A stretch of DNA of 64,000 nucleotides from Phoebastria nigripes (GCA_035582835.1 JAYKAV010002695.1:124001-188000); one strand, 5' to 3'; counted from the stretch's first letter, positions 1 through 13,041 are shown. The notes: generated by a model from the letters alone, not told the origin. Made by a program: numbers and translations.

Positions 1-1437
1 CTACCCAACTGAGCTGGAGATGAAGTAGCGCATCTGACCATGCTTGAAGAACTGGGTCAAAAGAAAACTGACCACATTGTGCCACCGCTGTTCAGTGTCA
101 GACCAAGCTCCCTGTCTTCCATCTGTTCTCCCTGACAAGGTAGTCTTTGGCCTTCAGATCTGATGCCTTCAGATCTCGCCACAAACATGAGCGCTGCTTT
201 TCTCTTGCAGATTCTTGTCCTGCTGTTGGGTTTGTGCAAGCTGCTGAGCAGCCATTAGGTATCAGTTTTGGTCTTTGCTGACATTACTTTAGGAACCAGC
301 TGGAACACGAATGAATCCAATTTTCAGGCACCATGAAATTTGGTTTTTAGTTGCAGAAACAAAGCCATCTTACTCTGTAAGACCTGCTGGCTGTTCTAGA
401 TGGCACTTCACTGTGGCTGGCACCTTCTGTTGTGCTGCTGGCAGTTCATCAGAGATGGTGGCACCTTACAGATGTCTCTGAATTGCACCTTCTTATAGGC
501 TGCCAATGAAACTGCTGATAGTGGGTTTTAGGGTTTTCTTAAGTTACCGCTTTTAGGTACAATACTAGAATGGTAGGGGAAGAGAAAAAGGTTGCATCTT
601 TGACTTTTACCTTTTTTCCTTTGTGCTGTATGGATGAAAGCCTGGGTATTTTTTTTCTTTAACTAACATAGGAATCCCTCTCTCTCTTTCTCTCTCTCTC
701 CTGATTGAATATTTACATTCTGTAAAAAAAATACTTGCTAAAAGCTTGTTCGGCCTTTAATTGGAATAACGAGGGCGTGGAATAGCTGAGAACACTTCTT
801 CTAAGAGCTGTTATGCCGAGGCTGAAGTATCTTTCATTGACGCAGTAAAATATGCAGTTAGGCTCTTGGTGATGTTCACAACCCCCCTAAGTTATCAACA
901 GTCCATAGCAGAACTGGAATTACAGCCCAGAGAAAGGCTGAGAGCTAAAGATGATGTTCGTGTTCTGCATTTCTAATCTAGTTGCAGAAGCTGGTTGGGC
1001 AGTGGAAAGTATGGTAAGGATACGTGCCTTTTTCTCTTCCCCTTTGTTTCTTCATTGTTATCATGAGCTTTCCTGATTCCTTTTCTGACTTGGGTTAGAC
1101 TCTTCATTTTCATCTGGAAGGCTCTTCACGGAGGTGTAAAGTGAGACTGTCGCTTTTGCTGCTTCATCATATCTACGGAGCTCAGGGCTCTTTCGAGAAA
1201 CCTGACAGAACATCTGCTAGCAAAGGGGCAACAAGTATATCTTCTTCCATCTCTGTGTCATTTGTAGGAGGCAAAAATGTCATCGCTGCTTCTCCCATTC
1301 CTCTGAAGGCCGGTTTTTACCAGTGTCCTGTTTCAGAAGGGCTGTTACTTTCATGGAGGCAGAAAAAAGCTAGCAAAAGCTGGTCCAATCCCAAATACCT
1401 ATTCATAGAAAAACTGATGTGTTTCTGTGGGGGTGAG
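1..1437. other. AT-rich non-coding DNA, no supported gene
   Basis: No reading frame here is supported by splice sites, a recognisable domain or a promoter. A 28-base pure pyrimidine (CT)-rich tract lies at 675-702. The open frame from 1,141 to the gap begins at a GTG and is extended through the N run, so it is not evidence for a gene. The very first bases, read on the minus strand, resemble a tRNA D-arm but are cut off by the window edge. Confidence 0.6.
675..702. repeat. (CT)n pyrimidine microsatellite
   Basis: Twenty-eight bases of pure C and T, mostly alternating CT with one TTT interruption. It is a simple repeat and no function is implied. Confidence 0.85.
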
Positions 1438-1517
1438 NNNNNNNNNNNNNNNNNNNNNNNNNNNNNNNNNNNNNNNNNNNNNNNNNNNNNNNNNNNNNNN
1501 NNNNNNNNNNNNNNNNN
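1438..1517. other. Assembly gap (80 N)
   Basis: A run of 80 N is followed directly by 19 A at 1,518-1,536. The adjoining homopolymer is a likely reason the assembly broke here. Apparent open frames crossing this gap should be disregarded. Confidence 0.98.
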
Positions 1518-1536
1518 AAAAAAAAAAAAAAAAAAA

Positions 1537-4500
1537 GGGAGGTATGCAAGAATATGAAAGAGGCAGTAAGGAAAAAAATGGCAGCAATGGATTAGGATGG
1601 ACTGTTGAGCAACTTGGAGCAGCTGGATCTGCCGTGGGCAGGGATTGTTTGGCATAAAGCCTAGGAACAACTTAATTCCAAAAAAGCAGCTGGCGATTTA
1701 GTGTAGTCTGGTAGTACAGACTGCATAGTGTGCATTTCTCCATCTTAAAGGGATCAGCTAGCACATTTATTAGCCATCAGGGGCTAGGAAGAGGCACATG
1801 AGACTACAGAAAGAAGGAACAGTGCAAGAAAATGAGGAGAACATGTGGGAGAGGAATATGTTCCCTGGCATATTTGAATGCTTTTGTGTGTGGTTTCAGT
1901 GTCTCATGCAAGTCTCTTGGGTTGCAGCAATCCTCTTTTTTTAAGCTTCAGTTCATAGAATGATTTCCTATTGAAGTATATATTCCTTCTAATTAATATT
2001 GGAGTCAATCTAAATACAGCTATACTTATCTGAATGTCAATATCAAGTGTAAGCAGATACATTTGACTAGCCTCAGGTTAGGTTGCTTTTAAACATGGTT
2101 TTAACTCAATTAGTTTCTATGTTGTTTTATTAAGAGAACTAAGTTTGCTGCCCCAGCTGCCTATGGAAAGCTACCAAGCCAAGTCAGTGTCTGTGTTGGT
2201 ACCAGCTTCCAAAACTGAAATTGCCCAAACACTGTGATACCTTATGCTAGTGATGGACACACTCCTGGGAGGGCTGGGGGATCTGTGACCTTCAATACCC
2301 TCTGGAAATTGTGCAGAAAGTCATGGATTGAGAGAAACAGAAGGGCAATTAGGCAGAGAGGCAAGAAAGCCAGGCAGTGCAGGACAGGTCCACAGAGAGG
2401 GAGCCACAAGATTGGTATGGGTAACGTGGCAGTCGGTCCCTGAGTGTTTTAGAACTTAATATTCACAGCTGTGATAATCACTGTGATAACCACATAGTGC
2501 CCAGCTCTACCTTACTCATTTAGAGCCTGCATCTCTGCAACACCCTCACTGGAATTCCCTCCTTTAGCTTGCATTCGGTGCACACAGCTAAAATGTGTAA
2601 GTGCGTGCAGATGCTGTTGTAAGTCTGCTGTAGTGGGATGTTTACAAGAAAAGGTTGCAGGGTTTGTGTGATGACAGACTACTAGGGCTCCTGACACAAA
2701 ATATAACTATTCTCATGTGTAGTTGTTTATACTGGGCAGTCTAAAACTGGTTTAAGTAGCATGAAGAAAATTTTTCCAAGTGAGCTTCAAGAGACTAGAG
2801 GGGAGGCAAGACACCTTGCTAGGCAGGACACCTGCCCATTGAAGACTTGACAGGAATGCTTGTTCTTTGACCTTTGCTGGCTGTGTTTTTTATTCTTAGT
2901 GCCCAGCAAATCAAGGGATAAATTTGGACAGATGAGTTAAAATTTGTGCTAGCAGATCAGTTTGTGCAGCATGGCTGGAGGATCTGGCCAATATGAAGGT
3001 GCCTATTAAATGGTATTCTTTACAAGTCTGGCCACCACTGAAGATCTGAACTGTTTTTTCTCCTACGTGGCATTTGTGCTGAAAGCGCCAAATTTTCAGT
3101 TCAGCCCCCTCATGCTCTGTTAATTACAGAACTGCTAAATGCCTGGAACAGCGCTCTCTGTAATCTCAGCTCTGTGGAATAAGATTGACTGTGGTCTAAG
3201 GGAAGGGAGGAGAATCCAGAAGATAAATCTTGCTCCCGTCTTTCCAAGAACTCTTTTCCAGATATCAGGATATAGAAAAAAACCCAACAAAAAACCTCTA
3301 TAAAAGCCCAAATGCCAATGCTTAAATTTAGTGCCAGTGGCTGGTTTTGAGGTCTTGGCTATAGAACATTAAAATATTTTAAAAGGCAAACCATGAATAA
3401 GTTCACTGAAGTTCGCTGGGAAAAGACTGAATGCCCTGATAATTCTTTCCTTTTCTCTGGCTTTTTGCAATCTTGTAAAGGGTTGTTTAATCCTTGTTAA
3501 TGCTTTAATTCCAGGTTAAGGGTATGTTCCTGCAATGAGCACTTTAAAAGCTTTGTGTCCAGTTCGCAGCTCTATGTTGACATACTTCCATTCATAACTA
3601 AATGGTAAAAAACGTAAAAGGGATACGCTTACTATGCTTGAACATGCAATATCATTGCTCGCAACTCATCGACTGTTTTATTTTGGAGCAGTTCTGCCAG
3701 GCAAACACGAGATGGCAGCGCAATACAGAGCGGCTCGTCAGCGCAGGCGGCACACAGTATCGTTGGCTGGCTGCAGAGAAAATGTGAGCTGATAGCAAAG
3801 CAAAAATTGTCACGTTTCTTCCATGCTAAAAGATTTGGCTTTTGTCTCAAGAATTCTTCTCCCACCCCCACAGCTCCTTCCTCTGTTTAGCTTTGCCAGT
3901 GTTCCCCATGGCTTTTCACAGCTCATCTTGAATGTATTTCTTGCTCTTCTGACAAGTTGCTAGCTTGGCAGGTTTAGAACATAAAGCTTTATGAATGGTT
4001 ACCATTGCTGCAACTGATTACCCTAAGAATCACGTGATAGACAATAAATGGAACCACAAGTGCGAAGAAATTTTTCTACTTTTTTTTTTTTTTTTTTTTG
4101 ATCCCTCTGGTAACTCAGCTTGGTTCTTGAGCATATGCCATTTGTCAGTATGCCACATAATCATATTTTGGGCTTGCGCTGGACCTGCCGTGACCAGGAA
4201 CCTGCCCTGCCTGCTAATTTTAATGCCTAGTAGGAATGGGTTGTGGGCCAGCAAAAGCTACGTTTCCAGCTGCACATTAGGTCAACAGGCTTAATAGAGT
4301 GGTTGTCAACCAGCAAGAGCTCAGCCTGCATCTTCCACTTTGCCCATCCTTAATCCAGAGTTTGAGAGCACTGTTTCAAAACAGCATGGGCAAGATTTCA
4401 TCGTGGGTGAGTACAGCAGACTGTGGCCAGTTCTGGGGGAAGTTGTTGCAAATAAGTGAGCACTTCTGCCTATTTTCAGCTCACCACTTACCAACATTAC

Positions 4501-7500
4501 CAGTTTGCACAGGGTCTTTGTGAAAGGTAGGAAGCCAGGCAAGCACTGCAGAGGGTCTTGCAGCAGACGTTGAGTCCCATTGTACAGAGAGAAACAAAGC
4601 TAAAACTATTGAAATCATAAATCTCATTACCTAATGGNTAGCATGGCCACACATGCATGGCACATAGAAGAAAATTAAATATGGAATTTTATAGAAGCTG
4701 TCGTGCTTTGGCTCTCTTCCCTGTCATGCCATCACTGTTTGGGATCTCATGCTATTTTTAGGAGTCAGAGAACCAGGAATCTGCTCTTGCTTTGCAACTG
4801 ATCAGCAAAAGGTTTAGAGCTGATGGGAGATGTACATTGGGCTTCCTGCCACCCCCGAGCTACTTTCCATTAAGGAGCAATGGTGAATTCCTGCATCTCT
4901 GGTCTCCTTATTGGTTGTTTCTTGCTGTTTCTGTTCTAGCTTGCTTCAACATACATTTAGGGAAAGGTGTACCTGTCAGCCCGGGGCTCTGCCATGAACT
5001 GAATCATTCAGAGATAGGATAACTTTGCCTATGTAATGTCATGTGCTTTGGTTTTAGTTGTGTCCCCTACTCATTATGTTTTCAATGGCAATTTCCTTAC
5101 TTACAGATTTTTCTTCACCCTTCTTTCAATGACTGCAGGAAAATCCGGTGTCTGATCACAACATGATCAACTAGTCTGAAAAGTTATGAAGAAAGATGTG
5201 TCTAGCTGATTGCTCTCTTCTGCACTGGACCTGAACTCATGGTGTACCTTTTTGGTTACTATCACTCTTCACATAAGAGAAATAATGCGATAGATGCTTT
5301 TACCATCTGGTAAAAAACAACCCCCAGTGCCAAACAGCCTGTCTCTGTGATAAGACTGAATGAAAACCTAGACTTCAGTGGGGAGCATTAAGGTATGAAG
5401 GCAAGAAAAAGAGGATGGAACTTTACTACGGCATCATGGTAAGATGTGGATGTCCACAGAGATGTGGGCAAAAATTGGCCCAAGAACGTTTCAAGGGAAT
5501 TTGATAAATACACAGAAAAGACCTAAATTTAATGGCTTGCACTAACTCCGCCTTTTTTAATGGTTCAATCTTCTCAGAGGCGGAGTCTTCCTCTCTTTTG
5601 CAGAAAGGATTTACACACAGACACATTTTGTTCGTTTCTGGACACTGGTGGAGAAAAGTCTGAGATAGGTTACTCAGTTATTAATAATAATGGGAAGAAA
5701 AAGTTGAGCAAATTGAGGTCTAGGTGACCGAATGCTAAATACCGAAATGAAAAGCCTAGTTTCATTGGTTTATGAAGTTTTGCTGCCTAGTGCTAATGGA
5801 GAAACTACAGTAATTAATTCCAGTGGCATACCTGCTAAAATTGGTGTCATTTCTCAACAGGAGATGGATGTACTACATCAAAAGTAGTAAATAATTATAT
5901 TATTTAATCAACAATTAAAGGGTAATAGTGCTCCAGTAAAGACTTGATTTCTCTCAGAGATTTAAAGAAACTCCACCAGAAACTCCACTCTTGGGTCTGT
6001 AGTTCACCTTCAATTGTATTTTTTCCCTCACGAGTAGAGTCATGTGGTAGAATAGTTGGTGTATTTAAGCCTCACAAATGGATCCCTAGTTAAGACCATG
6101 CTACTTAAAGCCTGCCTTTTCTCATTACAGTGGCATCTAAGAAAATANAGCTATAAAGAAAAACAGATAGTCTAACATCTCTTGTCTATTAAGTATATCC
6201 AAAATGTATGCACAAGGTAAAAATGACATCTACTATATAATTCAGTAGATAAAGATCTAGAAATAAAAGTCCTTTGGCTAAAAAGCCACTCGCAGATTCT
6301 GACTTTTAAGGAAGTTCAGGCTTTATATAAGTATATAAATTAGATCAGATTTTAAAAAATGTTTTTGAAGAGATCACGTAAGATGTTTATGCTGATTCAG
6401 CCTACCCAATAAATTCTATGAGAGGGTTGGCCATCTGACTCCTTGAAGAGAGGAGATGCAAATTGACTGTGCTTTAATAAATCAGGTTTACTTACCTGCT
6501 TTCCTGGGGACAGATGCAGCACAAGATCTTCCATGTGACAGAAAATAGGCACATCATTGCAGGGCGGGAGCTATATGTAGACCTTTCTTTCCCCCTCTNC
6601 TTTATGACTTAGCTAAGCCCAATCATGGGCTGGGCAGAACTGTAATTATCACCGTATTAAGATGTGGTTGTAAGGGCAGCTTTGAGGGCTGCAGGAGTAA
6701 GTTGTGGATAATTCTTGATACTATTGCATTCATCACGATCCTGATAACACATAGATTAGGTCTGTGAGAAGAGCAATTGACAATGGCTGGTTTGCAACTT
6801 TTATAAATGTTCATTCAAGAATGTTATTGTATGAGAACCTTTTAGTAGTTCCATGAAGGGTCAAAGAGAATCTATTTTTAAAGGATATATGTTTGTATTC
6901 TGGATGATTTAGTAATAGATTACATAAATATTGTACTAACCATTTTGGTGATTTTTTTTCAGAGTAAAGAAGTTCTACTAAATATTTTGGCTTCAACTGA
7001 TTTGCGGGGTCACCCATAAGTCACGGAATAATTATGTAATTGATGTGATGTATTTAGAGTAACATAAAAAAAGAGATGAGAATGCCTTTATCAAAATTCA
7101 AAATAAGTCAGTGTTTGTTTCTGGACCCAGATTAACAGTGACTAGGATGACAAAAATCAAGTGCCGTAATTCTCTCTTCCTGTTTAAAAGCTAAACCTTA
7201 TTGTCTGCCAGACCATTGTGGCATGTCTTAAAAGTCAACACTTCTAGCCTCTTTCAGGCCAAAGCTGGAGTAAATTTCTAATCTAATGGTGCCCAGAAAA
7301 ACAGTATTTCCCTCTCTTGTTTGACAGAGATTCCATTTTTAGTACCTCTCTAATCAAAGCAACAAACTGACAGAATCTCAGTTTGGCTGATTTTTAGGTT
7401 ACTGAAAACTTTGGGGTAAAATCTACAGTGCCCTTTAGATTATTTAAATATGTAACTAATAATTTCTGAAAAGGCTTAACCTAAATCCTGCTCAACACTA

Positions 7501-7736
7501 AGAGCATTTAGGTACCTCTGTCCTTTTGCTTTTGAATAATGGAGTTTATGTTCCTGAAAGACATTGCTTTTGAAAAATATCACCCTCAATGCATCTGCGC
7601 CATGTCAGATGATTCAGCTCATAAGGCATATCTTGTTTTTGAGGGTAGTATGAAGGTCAGTGTTGTTTGGAAACGTTCAATCGAATGGTGACAAGCTATA
7701 ACTCCTCATTTACTTTATAATGTGATACAAAATAAA
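1537..7736. other. AT-rich non-coding DNA, no supported gene
   Basis: I see no exon with credible splice sites and no recognised repeat family in this stretch. The only distinctive low-complexity block is a 20-base T run at 4,080-4,099. Isolated single N calls occur at 4,638, 6,147 and 6,599. Position upstream of the CpG island suggests intergenic DNA or an intron of a neighbouring gene; the sequence alone does not decide between them. Confidence 0.55.
4080..4099. repeat. T20 homopolymer
   Basis: Twenty consecutive T. It generates poly-lysine or poly-phenylalanine shadow frames on both strands that are not genes. Confidence 0.9.
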
Positions 7737-7742
7737 TTATGA

Positions 7743-7800
7743 ACATGGGAGTTGAAAGGACCTTCTGGGTCACTGAGTTCATCCCCAATTCTGCAGATGA
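7743..7800 (-). mobile_element. Possible ancient CR1 LINE 3'-end relic
   Basis: The stretch reads GTTGAAAGGACCTTCTGGG followed by a diverged TCACTGAGTTCATCCCC. This resembles the reverse complement of the CR1 3' tail, which typically runs as TTGGAAAGGACCT, a CTGGGTCAT-like segment and GAGTCCAACCCC. The terminal octamers are gone and the match is short, so it would be an old, heavily decayed copy. A chance match is possible. Confidence 0.4.
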
Positions 7801-10800
7801 ATATACATGTCTGACAAGTCTACAGCTTTCAGTAATCTAAAAATATAAATGCGAACCCACAGTAAACAGAATCTAATATATGCACAGAGGTTTCTGTAAC
7901 ACTACTGTGTTCTGTCGTAAGTTTAGCCTTGGTATTCTGGTTGCGGCTAGCAAACAGAGAGACACTCACTAAGAGATCAAGAGTCTGCTGGCTGCCACAC
8001 ATGTTGACTTTTAGCTAAAGAGGTCAGTAACACCTCCTCGTTCTCATCATCCTCTTCTGCAAGTGTGGATAGACACAGATTAAGTGTAGCTTTTCTGGTC
8101 AGGATATTAGGAGTCCCCTAATGATCTAGGGTACTACCCTCATTTTATGCCAGAGACACAGAAGAAAGCAAGTGGATCCACCACCCTTGTAGCTCATTGT
8201 TATTTGTCAAGTANGGGCAACAGGATTACTGTTTTCCCCAGCCCAGAATTTAAAAGATGAAGAATGTCTCTGTTGCCCTCCTTGGCGACTCCAAGAAGAA
8301 CATTTTTTGTTGTGAAGATCAGGCTCTGGAAAGAGGTGACACACTCGGATCATTCATTATCTGTGATATGAACCTACTTCTGCTTTCAGAGAGTCCAGAT
8401 AACAACTTTGATGTGTATTACCTTAAGAAGATCTGAATCAATTTACATGAAAAAAATGATAAGACGGTATATAAAGAATACCAGTGTGTCCTCACAGTGA
8501 GATTAGAAAGTCCAGGATTTGAAATGCCTCAGTGTTAAGGAGAATTAACACTGATTCAGAATACAAGCCCTAGTAAATATTTAAGTTCAACTCCTTTATG
8601 AAGTGGGGATAAAATACAGTGTATTCCACTCTGCTACAAAAATCTTATGCCAGAGCATAAAAGCTGCTACAGGACTTGTGTCCTGAATGGAAGACTGCTT
8701 TACTTTTATCTGCAGTTCCTTATTTTTGTCTCTCTGTTGTTCTGTGTTTTTTTTTCCTCTGGATTCCTGGCTGCTCTGGTAACTGGTGTTGGTGAACATG
8801 GAATAAACTTGCTTTTGCCTAAAGTATCATTAAAAAAACCCCAAACCCTACCTCAGTAGGGTTTCAGCTTAAAAATATTTCCCCTTGAAAGCTACCTTTG
8901 ATTAATCATTTTTTTCCACTTTCTTGCAAATTTACAGTGAAAGCAACAGAATCAGTGCCAGTGCTGCCATAAATTTTAATTTTTTAATTGCAATTGCTGG
9001 TTTAATCTCATTGTGAACGAGAAATAAAGCAGTACTTCTTTCTCTGCAATTGAAAAGTCTCAATTTCAAATTCACGAAAATGAGATTGCATAAATACTCA
9101 AAAGACATGTTACAGTAGTCTTCAAATCTTCATCTTCAAATGAAAAGTAGTCTCTTCAGAAAGGAAAAAAAAAGCTCTGATCAAAATTCTGAGAGTTATA
9201 AATAAGGACTCTGTACACAAAGGAACTTTGTATATTCAGTAGAGTGTCATATGATGGCAAAAGCACATGAGGGTCACCCTGAGGATTACATCATCCGGAA
9301 GAGAANACAACATGCATCTCTTACATGAAAAGCATGTCAGACAAAACCCATGTATTTGCAAAGCCTTAGCTTCTTGGTCTCCAATGTCTAAGAGGTTATT
9401 TTTACCCTCTTCAGATTTATCTTTCCTGGGCATGCAATGGTAATCCTTATTTAACTGCAAAGCCTACCATGAGGGAGAATTAATTTGTGTTGAGAGAGCT
9501 CTTCTTGTAAAAGAATTTTAATGTGATATGACAGGCAACTTTTTTCTTTTTGGGGGGGAGAAAGAAAGAGTATTTGTGTGAACTTTACTAACTGCTTACA
9601 CTGCATTTATTGACCCTTTTCTCTTACCCTTGCATACNTGTGCATTAGACATCAAGGGTTTGAAAACAATAAAAAATATCCCACGATAAAGACCACATTC
9701 AATGGACCTTGCCCAATGCTTCAAAGCTTAAAGGAAAGAAGTATATTGTACTGGGTACAAAGTGCAATTTGCATTTGCAAATAAGATTTAATAAAACTAA
9801 GACCTTAAGGTGCTCAGCAAGATCCAGTTCAATGCAGAAGATTGCCAATCAGTTTCTATTCTATTTAATAGAAGCTTTGACTTCTTTAAGATTGAGCCTG
9901 AGAACAGCAGAAGTACAGAAATGTTGACAAGACGGACTTGTTCCTATTACGACTTCCTTCATGAGAGACTGAAGGGAAACAGCTTGGGTGGCTGAGATAG
10001 TCAGGTTAGGAGGGAAGGGCTTAACATAGCTGGATATGGATCTACAGCCTGCAACTCAGTAAAAGGTTGAGTCCTATGCATTTACTGAAGAGTCATAAAC
10101 CGTGCCGCAAAGCACAACCCAGCTTTTGTTCCTCATGCTTTTAAAGGATTGGATGCCTCTCCATTCAGGGGGGNAAAATTACAATATTTAGAGGAAGTGT
10201 CCCAGCAAACACCTTCCTGTTCTAAAACCAATTCTGTACTGTTTTGCTTTTTTGCTGATAGTGTCAGCCTACCTTGTCAGTAGCTTTTATTCCTTCAACT
10301 CCCTAGCAGAGTTGCAAAAAAGAGCCCTTCTTTTCTTTGTTGCTTATCTACTGAAACTGCTCTCTGACTCCAAATTACTTACCTTGGTTGCAGAAATGGC
10401 TTATTCTTAGATGTGAAGAAACTTATACTGGCCCTTTGTTACAATCTTCACTGGCCAAAAGTAATGGCTGCAATTTAATGTTTGCTTAAATTGTGAACTC
10501 CCTCCAGAATTACTCAACTGATTCTGGTCAGAGATACAAATTAAATACTGCAAATGCCCAGATTGTAAGAGTTAAGAGCACCTAAAATGAAAAGTGCTCT
10601 AATTCTCTAGAAAAAANCCAAATCAAACCAAAATGCTGGCTAGGGTAGGGAAAGNATTGGACAGGAAATAAAACGACCCTTTTAAAGAATGCTGGTTCTG
10701 GTGCTATATCAAATATGCTTAAATGCTTAAAACAAACAGTTGTTTGTCTCAGCTTTATACTTTATAGCATGGACCTTTCTTTCTTGAGAGCAAAGAACCT

Positions 10801-11053
10801 GGGTAATTTTCAACAATTTTTAAGTTTGTTTCTGCTGCTGAACACCCGTTATATTTGATAACCATGTAGCAATAGTTGGCAAGCTCAGATCTGCTCTGGT
10901 GAAAGTACTTTAGAGGTGATGTGCCTCATTGTCCTAAAGGACAGGACTAATTTCAGGGAGCTATAACCATTTCATACAGCAATAAATGCGGGGAGTCTAA
11001 TCTCTGAAATCGTTAATTGTATGTTAAATTTGTACATGTATATTAATGCTTTG
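7801..11053. other. AT-rich non-coding DNA, no supported gene
   Basis: No frame in this stretch shows a recognisable protein, and none is bounded by a convincing acceptor and donor. Scattered single N calls are present (for example 8,214, 9,306, 9,638, 10,174, 10,617 and 10,655). A G-rich and GA-rich run near 9,550-9,570 is the only low-complexity feature of note. Confidence 0.55.
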
Positions 11054-11095
11054 AGGTAGGATTTCAAAAGTAACAGGTAGGATTTCAAAAGTAAC
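11054..11095. repeat. Perfect 21 bp tandem duplication
   Basis: The unit AGGTAGGATTTCAAAAGTAAC occurs at 11,054-11,074 and again immediately at 11,075-11,095 with no mismatch. The absence of divergence suggests a recent duplication, or alternatively an assembly duplication. Confidence 0.95.
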
Positions 11096-12643
11096 ACCAA
11101 GAAATCCAGGCTGGTTCATTACTGATAAATCTGCTTTCTTACTCTGGTTTAACTAGTCCCTATTCATAGGGGTACTCTAGAACAGCTACTCCTTTTATTC
11201 TGGAATGATTAGCCCAAAGAAATCCATTTTGTGAATTTCACTACAAAAATATTCTTCATTCCACCACACTATTGAAGTTACCCAAAAGTGTATTTCCATA
11301 ATGGGGCCTACATCAAAGCCGAACATTTCAGGGGAAAGATAAGGAGCAATGACCAATTACTGGGTAATAAAAATACACTAAAGCCCAACGTAGTTAACTT
11401 TTGAATTTACTGTTTTGCATTTTTTCCTGAAGGTAAATGCCTTTGTGAAGACAGTTTTACATGGTTTCGTTCTTTCAGAGATAGATTGCTTGATATACGC
11501 TTTTAAGCTGAATACATTTTTTTGCTCAGTATTATTCACCCCTTGTGATGAGGAGCTGAAGATCTTAACTCTCAGAAAGCTCTGCTTTAAACATGTACCT
11601 TGCCTGGAAAGTCAGGGTTTTACCTTGGCTGCAGCACACCCTCTGTGGAAGGAGCACTTCACCTGCTGCCCGCGAAGGAGAGCATCGCCCTTAGGCTCAG
11701 CCGTGATCGCTCCCGCCGCGTCCTGCTCCCTGACAGTGAGTCAGGGGCATCTCCTGGTCTGACTTTTCAAGAAGCCCTGAAAGACCTTATGGCTTGCGGG
11801 GGGTGGTTTCTGGGAGGTGGGAAGAGGTTGGTTGTCTGAGGGGACCAAACAACAGGGCTCGTATCCGAACCNCTCTCTGACACGTACATAAAGGACAGGA
11901 CGCCAGTTTGGGGAGCCATCCATGGCCCTGGGACGCGTGGTCTCAGCTGGGCCTTGCCGCATGCCCTACAGCCGCCCCCAGCAGCTGCACCACGAGTTTT
12001 TGGCTCTGAAGGCAACAGCTGGTGCGGGAGCCCGTAGCCTTTTGAAGCCTTTCTGTTGCTTTTGACGTGATTTTGGGCTTTGCCCTGGGGGTGCTTCCTA
12101 TTTCTTGACCAACGAAGGGGGGAGAACGTTCTCTGTGGTGTGCGCGGGCGTCCCGAGGGGCCTGCGCGCCCCTTCCTCCCGGCGGGCCGGGCCTCCGGGA
12201 GCCCACCCGGTTTGCGCGAGGGGAGCGGGACGTGGCCCTCTGTCAGCACGGGACCTTTTTGGCTCAGCGGGAGCCCCTCGCAGCGCTGTCCCGGGGGCCG
12301 CGCAAGNGGTGGACGTTACTTTCCCCTCAGCCGGTGCGGGAGCGGCTCGGCGGGCCGGGCGGGAAGGAGACCCCCCCTCCCCACCACCGCGGCCTGCAGC
12401 GGGGCCCCCGCCTCCCGGCCGCCACGGAGTGCTAGGCCGGGCGGGTGCTCTCCTCCCCCGCCGCCGCCCCCGGGCCGGGAGCAGCACCTGGTCCCCCGGC
12501 AGCCGGCGCGGTCCCTCCCGGCGGGTCCCGCTGGCCGCCTGGGCCGGGCCGAGCCGGGGCGGGCGGCGCGGGGCCGAGCGGCGGCGGGAGCACCTCCCGC
12601 CTCCGCCGCCTTTGGGGGCGCCTTGTCCCGCTCGCGGCGCCTC

Positions 12644-12712
12644 ATGGCGCGATGCAGCTGCAGTGGGAGGGAGAGGAAACCCACCCCCCTCGCTCGGCGG
12701 CCGCCTTTGTAA
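12644..12712 (+). other. Short upstream ORF in candidate 5' UTR
   Basis: An ATG at 12,644 with G at +4 opens a 22-codon frame starting MARCSCSGRERK and ends at a TAA at 12,710-12,712. It is out of frame with the ATGs at 12,652 and 12,787 and overlaps the first of them. If the transcript starts upstream of 12,644, ribosomes would meet this uORF before the candidate start at 12,787. That is a common arrangement for dampening translation. Whether it lies in the transcript is unknown. Confidence 0.35.
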
Positions 12713-12799
12713 CCGCTCAGCCCGGCGCGCCGCCCGGCCCAACTCGCAGCAGCTCGGGGAGCGCCGGAGCGCGGCGGCGGGAGCAGATGGAGCCGGAGG
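12652..12799 (+). CDS. Candidate first coding exon, unidentified gene
   Basis: An ATG at 12,787 opens the short frame MEPE and leaves one base of the next codon before a GT at 12,800 (GAGG|GTAAGG, a good vertebrate donor). The exon therefore ends in phase 1. A second ATG at 12,652 lies in the same frame exactly 45 codons upstream with no stop between, so the protein could begin MQLQWEGEETHPP and continue into MEPE. The 12,787 start lies in CAGATGG, with G at -3 relative to the A and G at +4, a reasonable context. The 12,652 start lies in GCGATGC, with G at -3 but C at +4. The extension is rich in A, G, P, S and R, as translated CpG-island UTR often is, so the inner start is more conservative. 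No family is recognised. A wholly non-coding exon remains possible. Confidence 0.42.
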
Positions 12800-13011
12800 G
12801 TAAGGCTGCGCCCCCCGCGCCGCGCCGGAGGCCGGGCCGGGCCCCGCTGCCCGCCCGGGGAGCTGCCCCGGCGGCGGCACGTCTGCCGCCCCCAGCCCCC
12901 CGGGGAGAGATTGCCCTGCGAGCTCCGCGCTCGCCCGCCAAGTTTTCTCCTCAGCAGAGGCTGGGGCGGCCAGGGGCCGCGGGGAGCCCGGGCGGGGGAG
13001 CGGAGCGGAGC

Positions 13012-13041
13012 GGGGCGGGCGGGGGTCCCGGCGGGGTGGGG
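13012..13041 (+). promoter_or_regulatory. Predicted G-quadruplex motif
   Basis: Five G runs of 4, 3, 5, 4 and 4 bases are separated by loops of 1, 1, 7 and 1 bases, all on the plus strand. This satisfies the usual G3+N1-7 quadruplex rule. It lies about 210 bases downstream of the candidate donor, inside the CpG island and on the presumed non-template strand, where such motifs often accompany R-loop formation. The structure is predicted only. Confidence 0.65.

Noticed and set aside
1..30. Minus-strand tRNA D-arm-like sequence (AGCTCAGTTGGGTAG) at the window edge
   Set aside because: It lacks the invariant T at position 8 and has no visible T-arm or anticodon because the window ends. It could be a tRNA-derived relic, but it cannot be supported.
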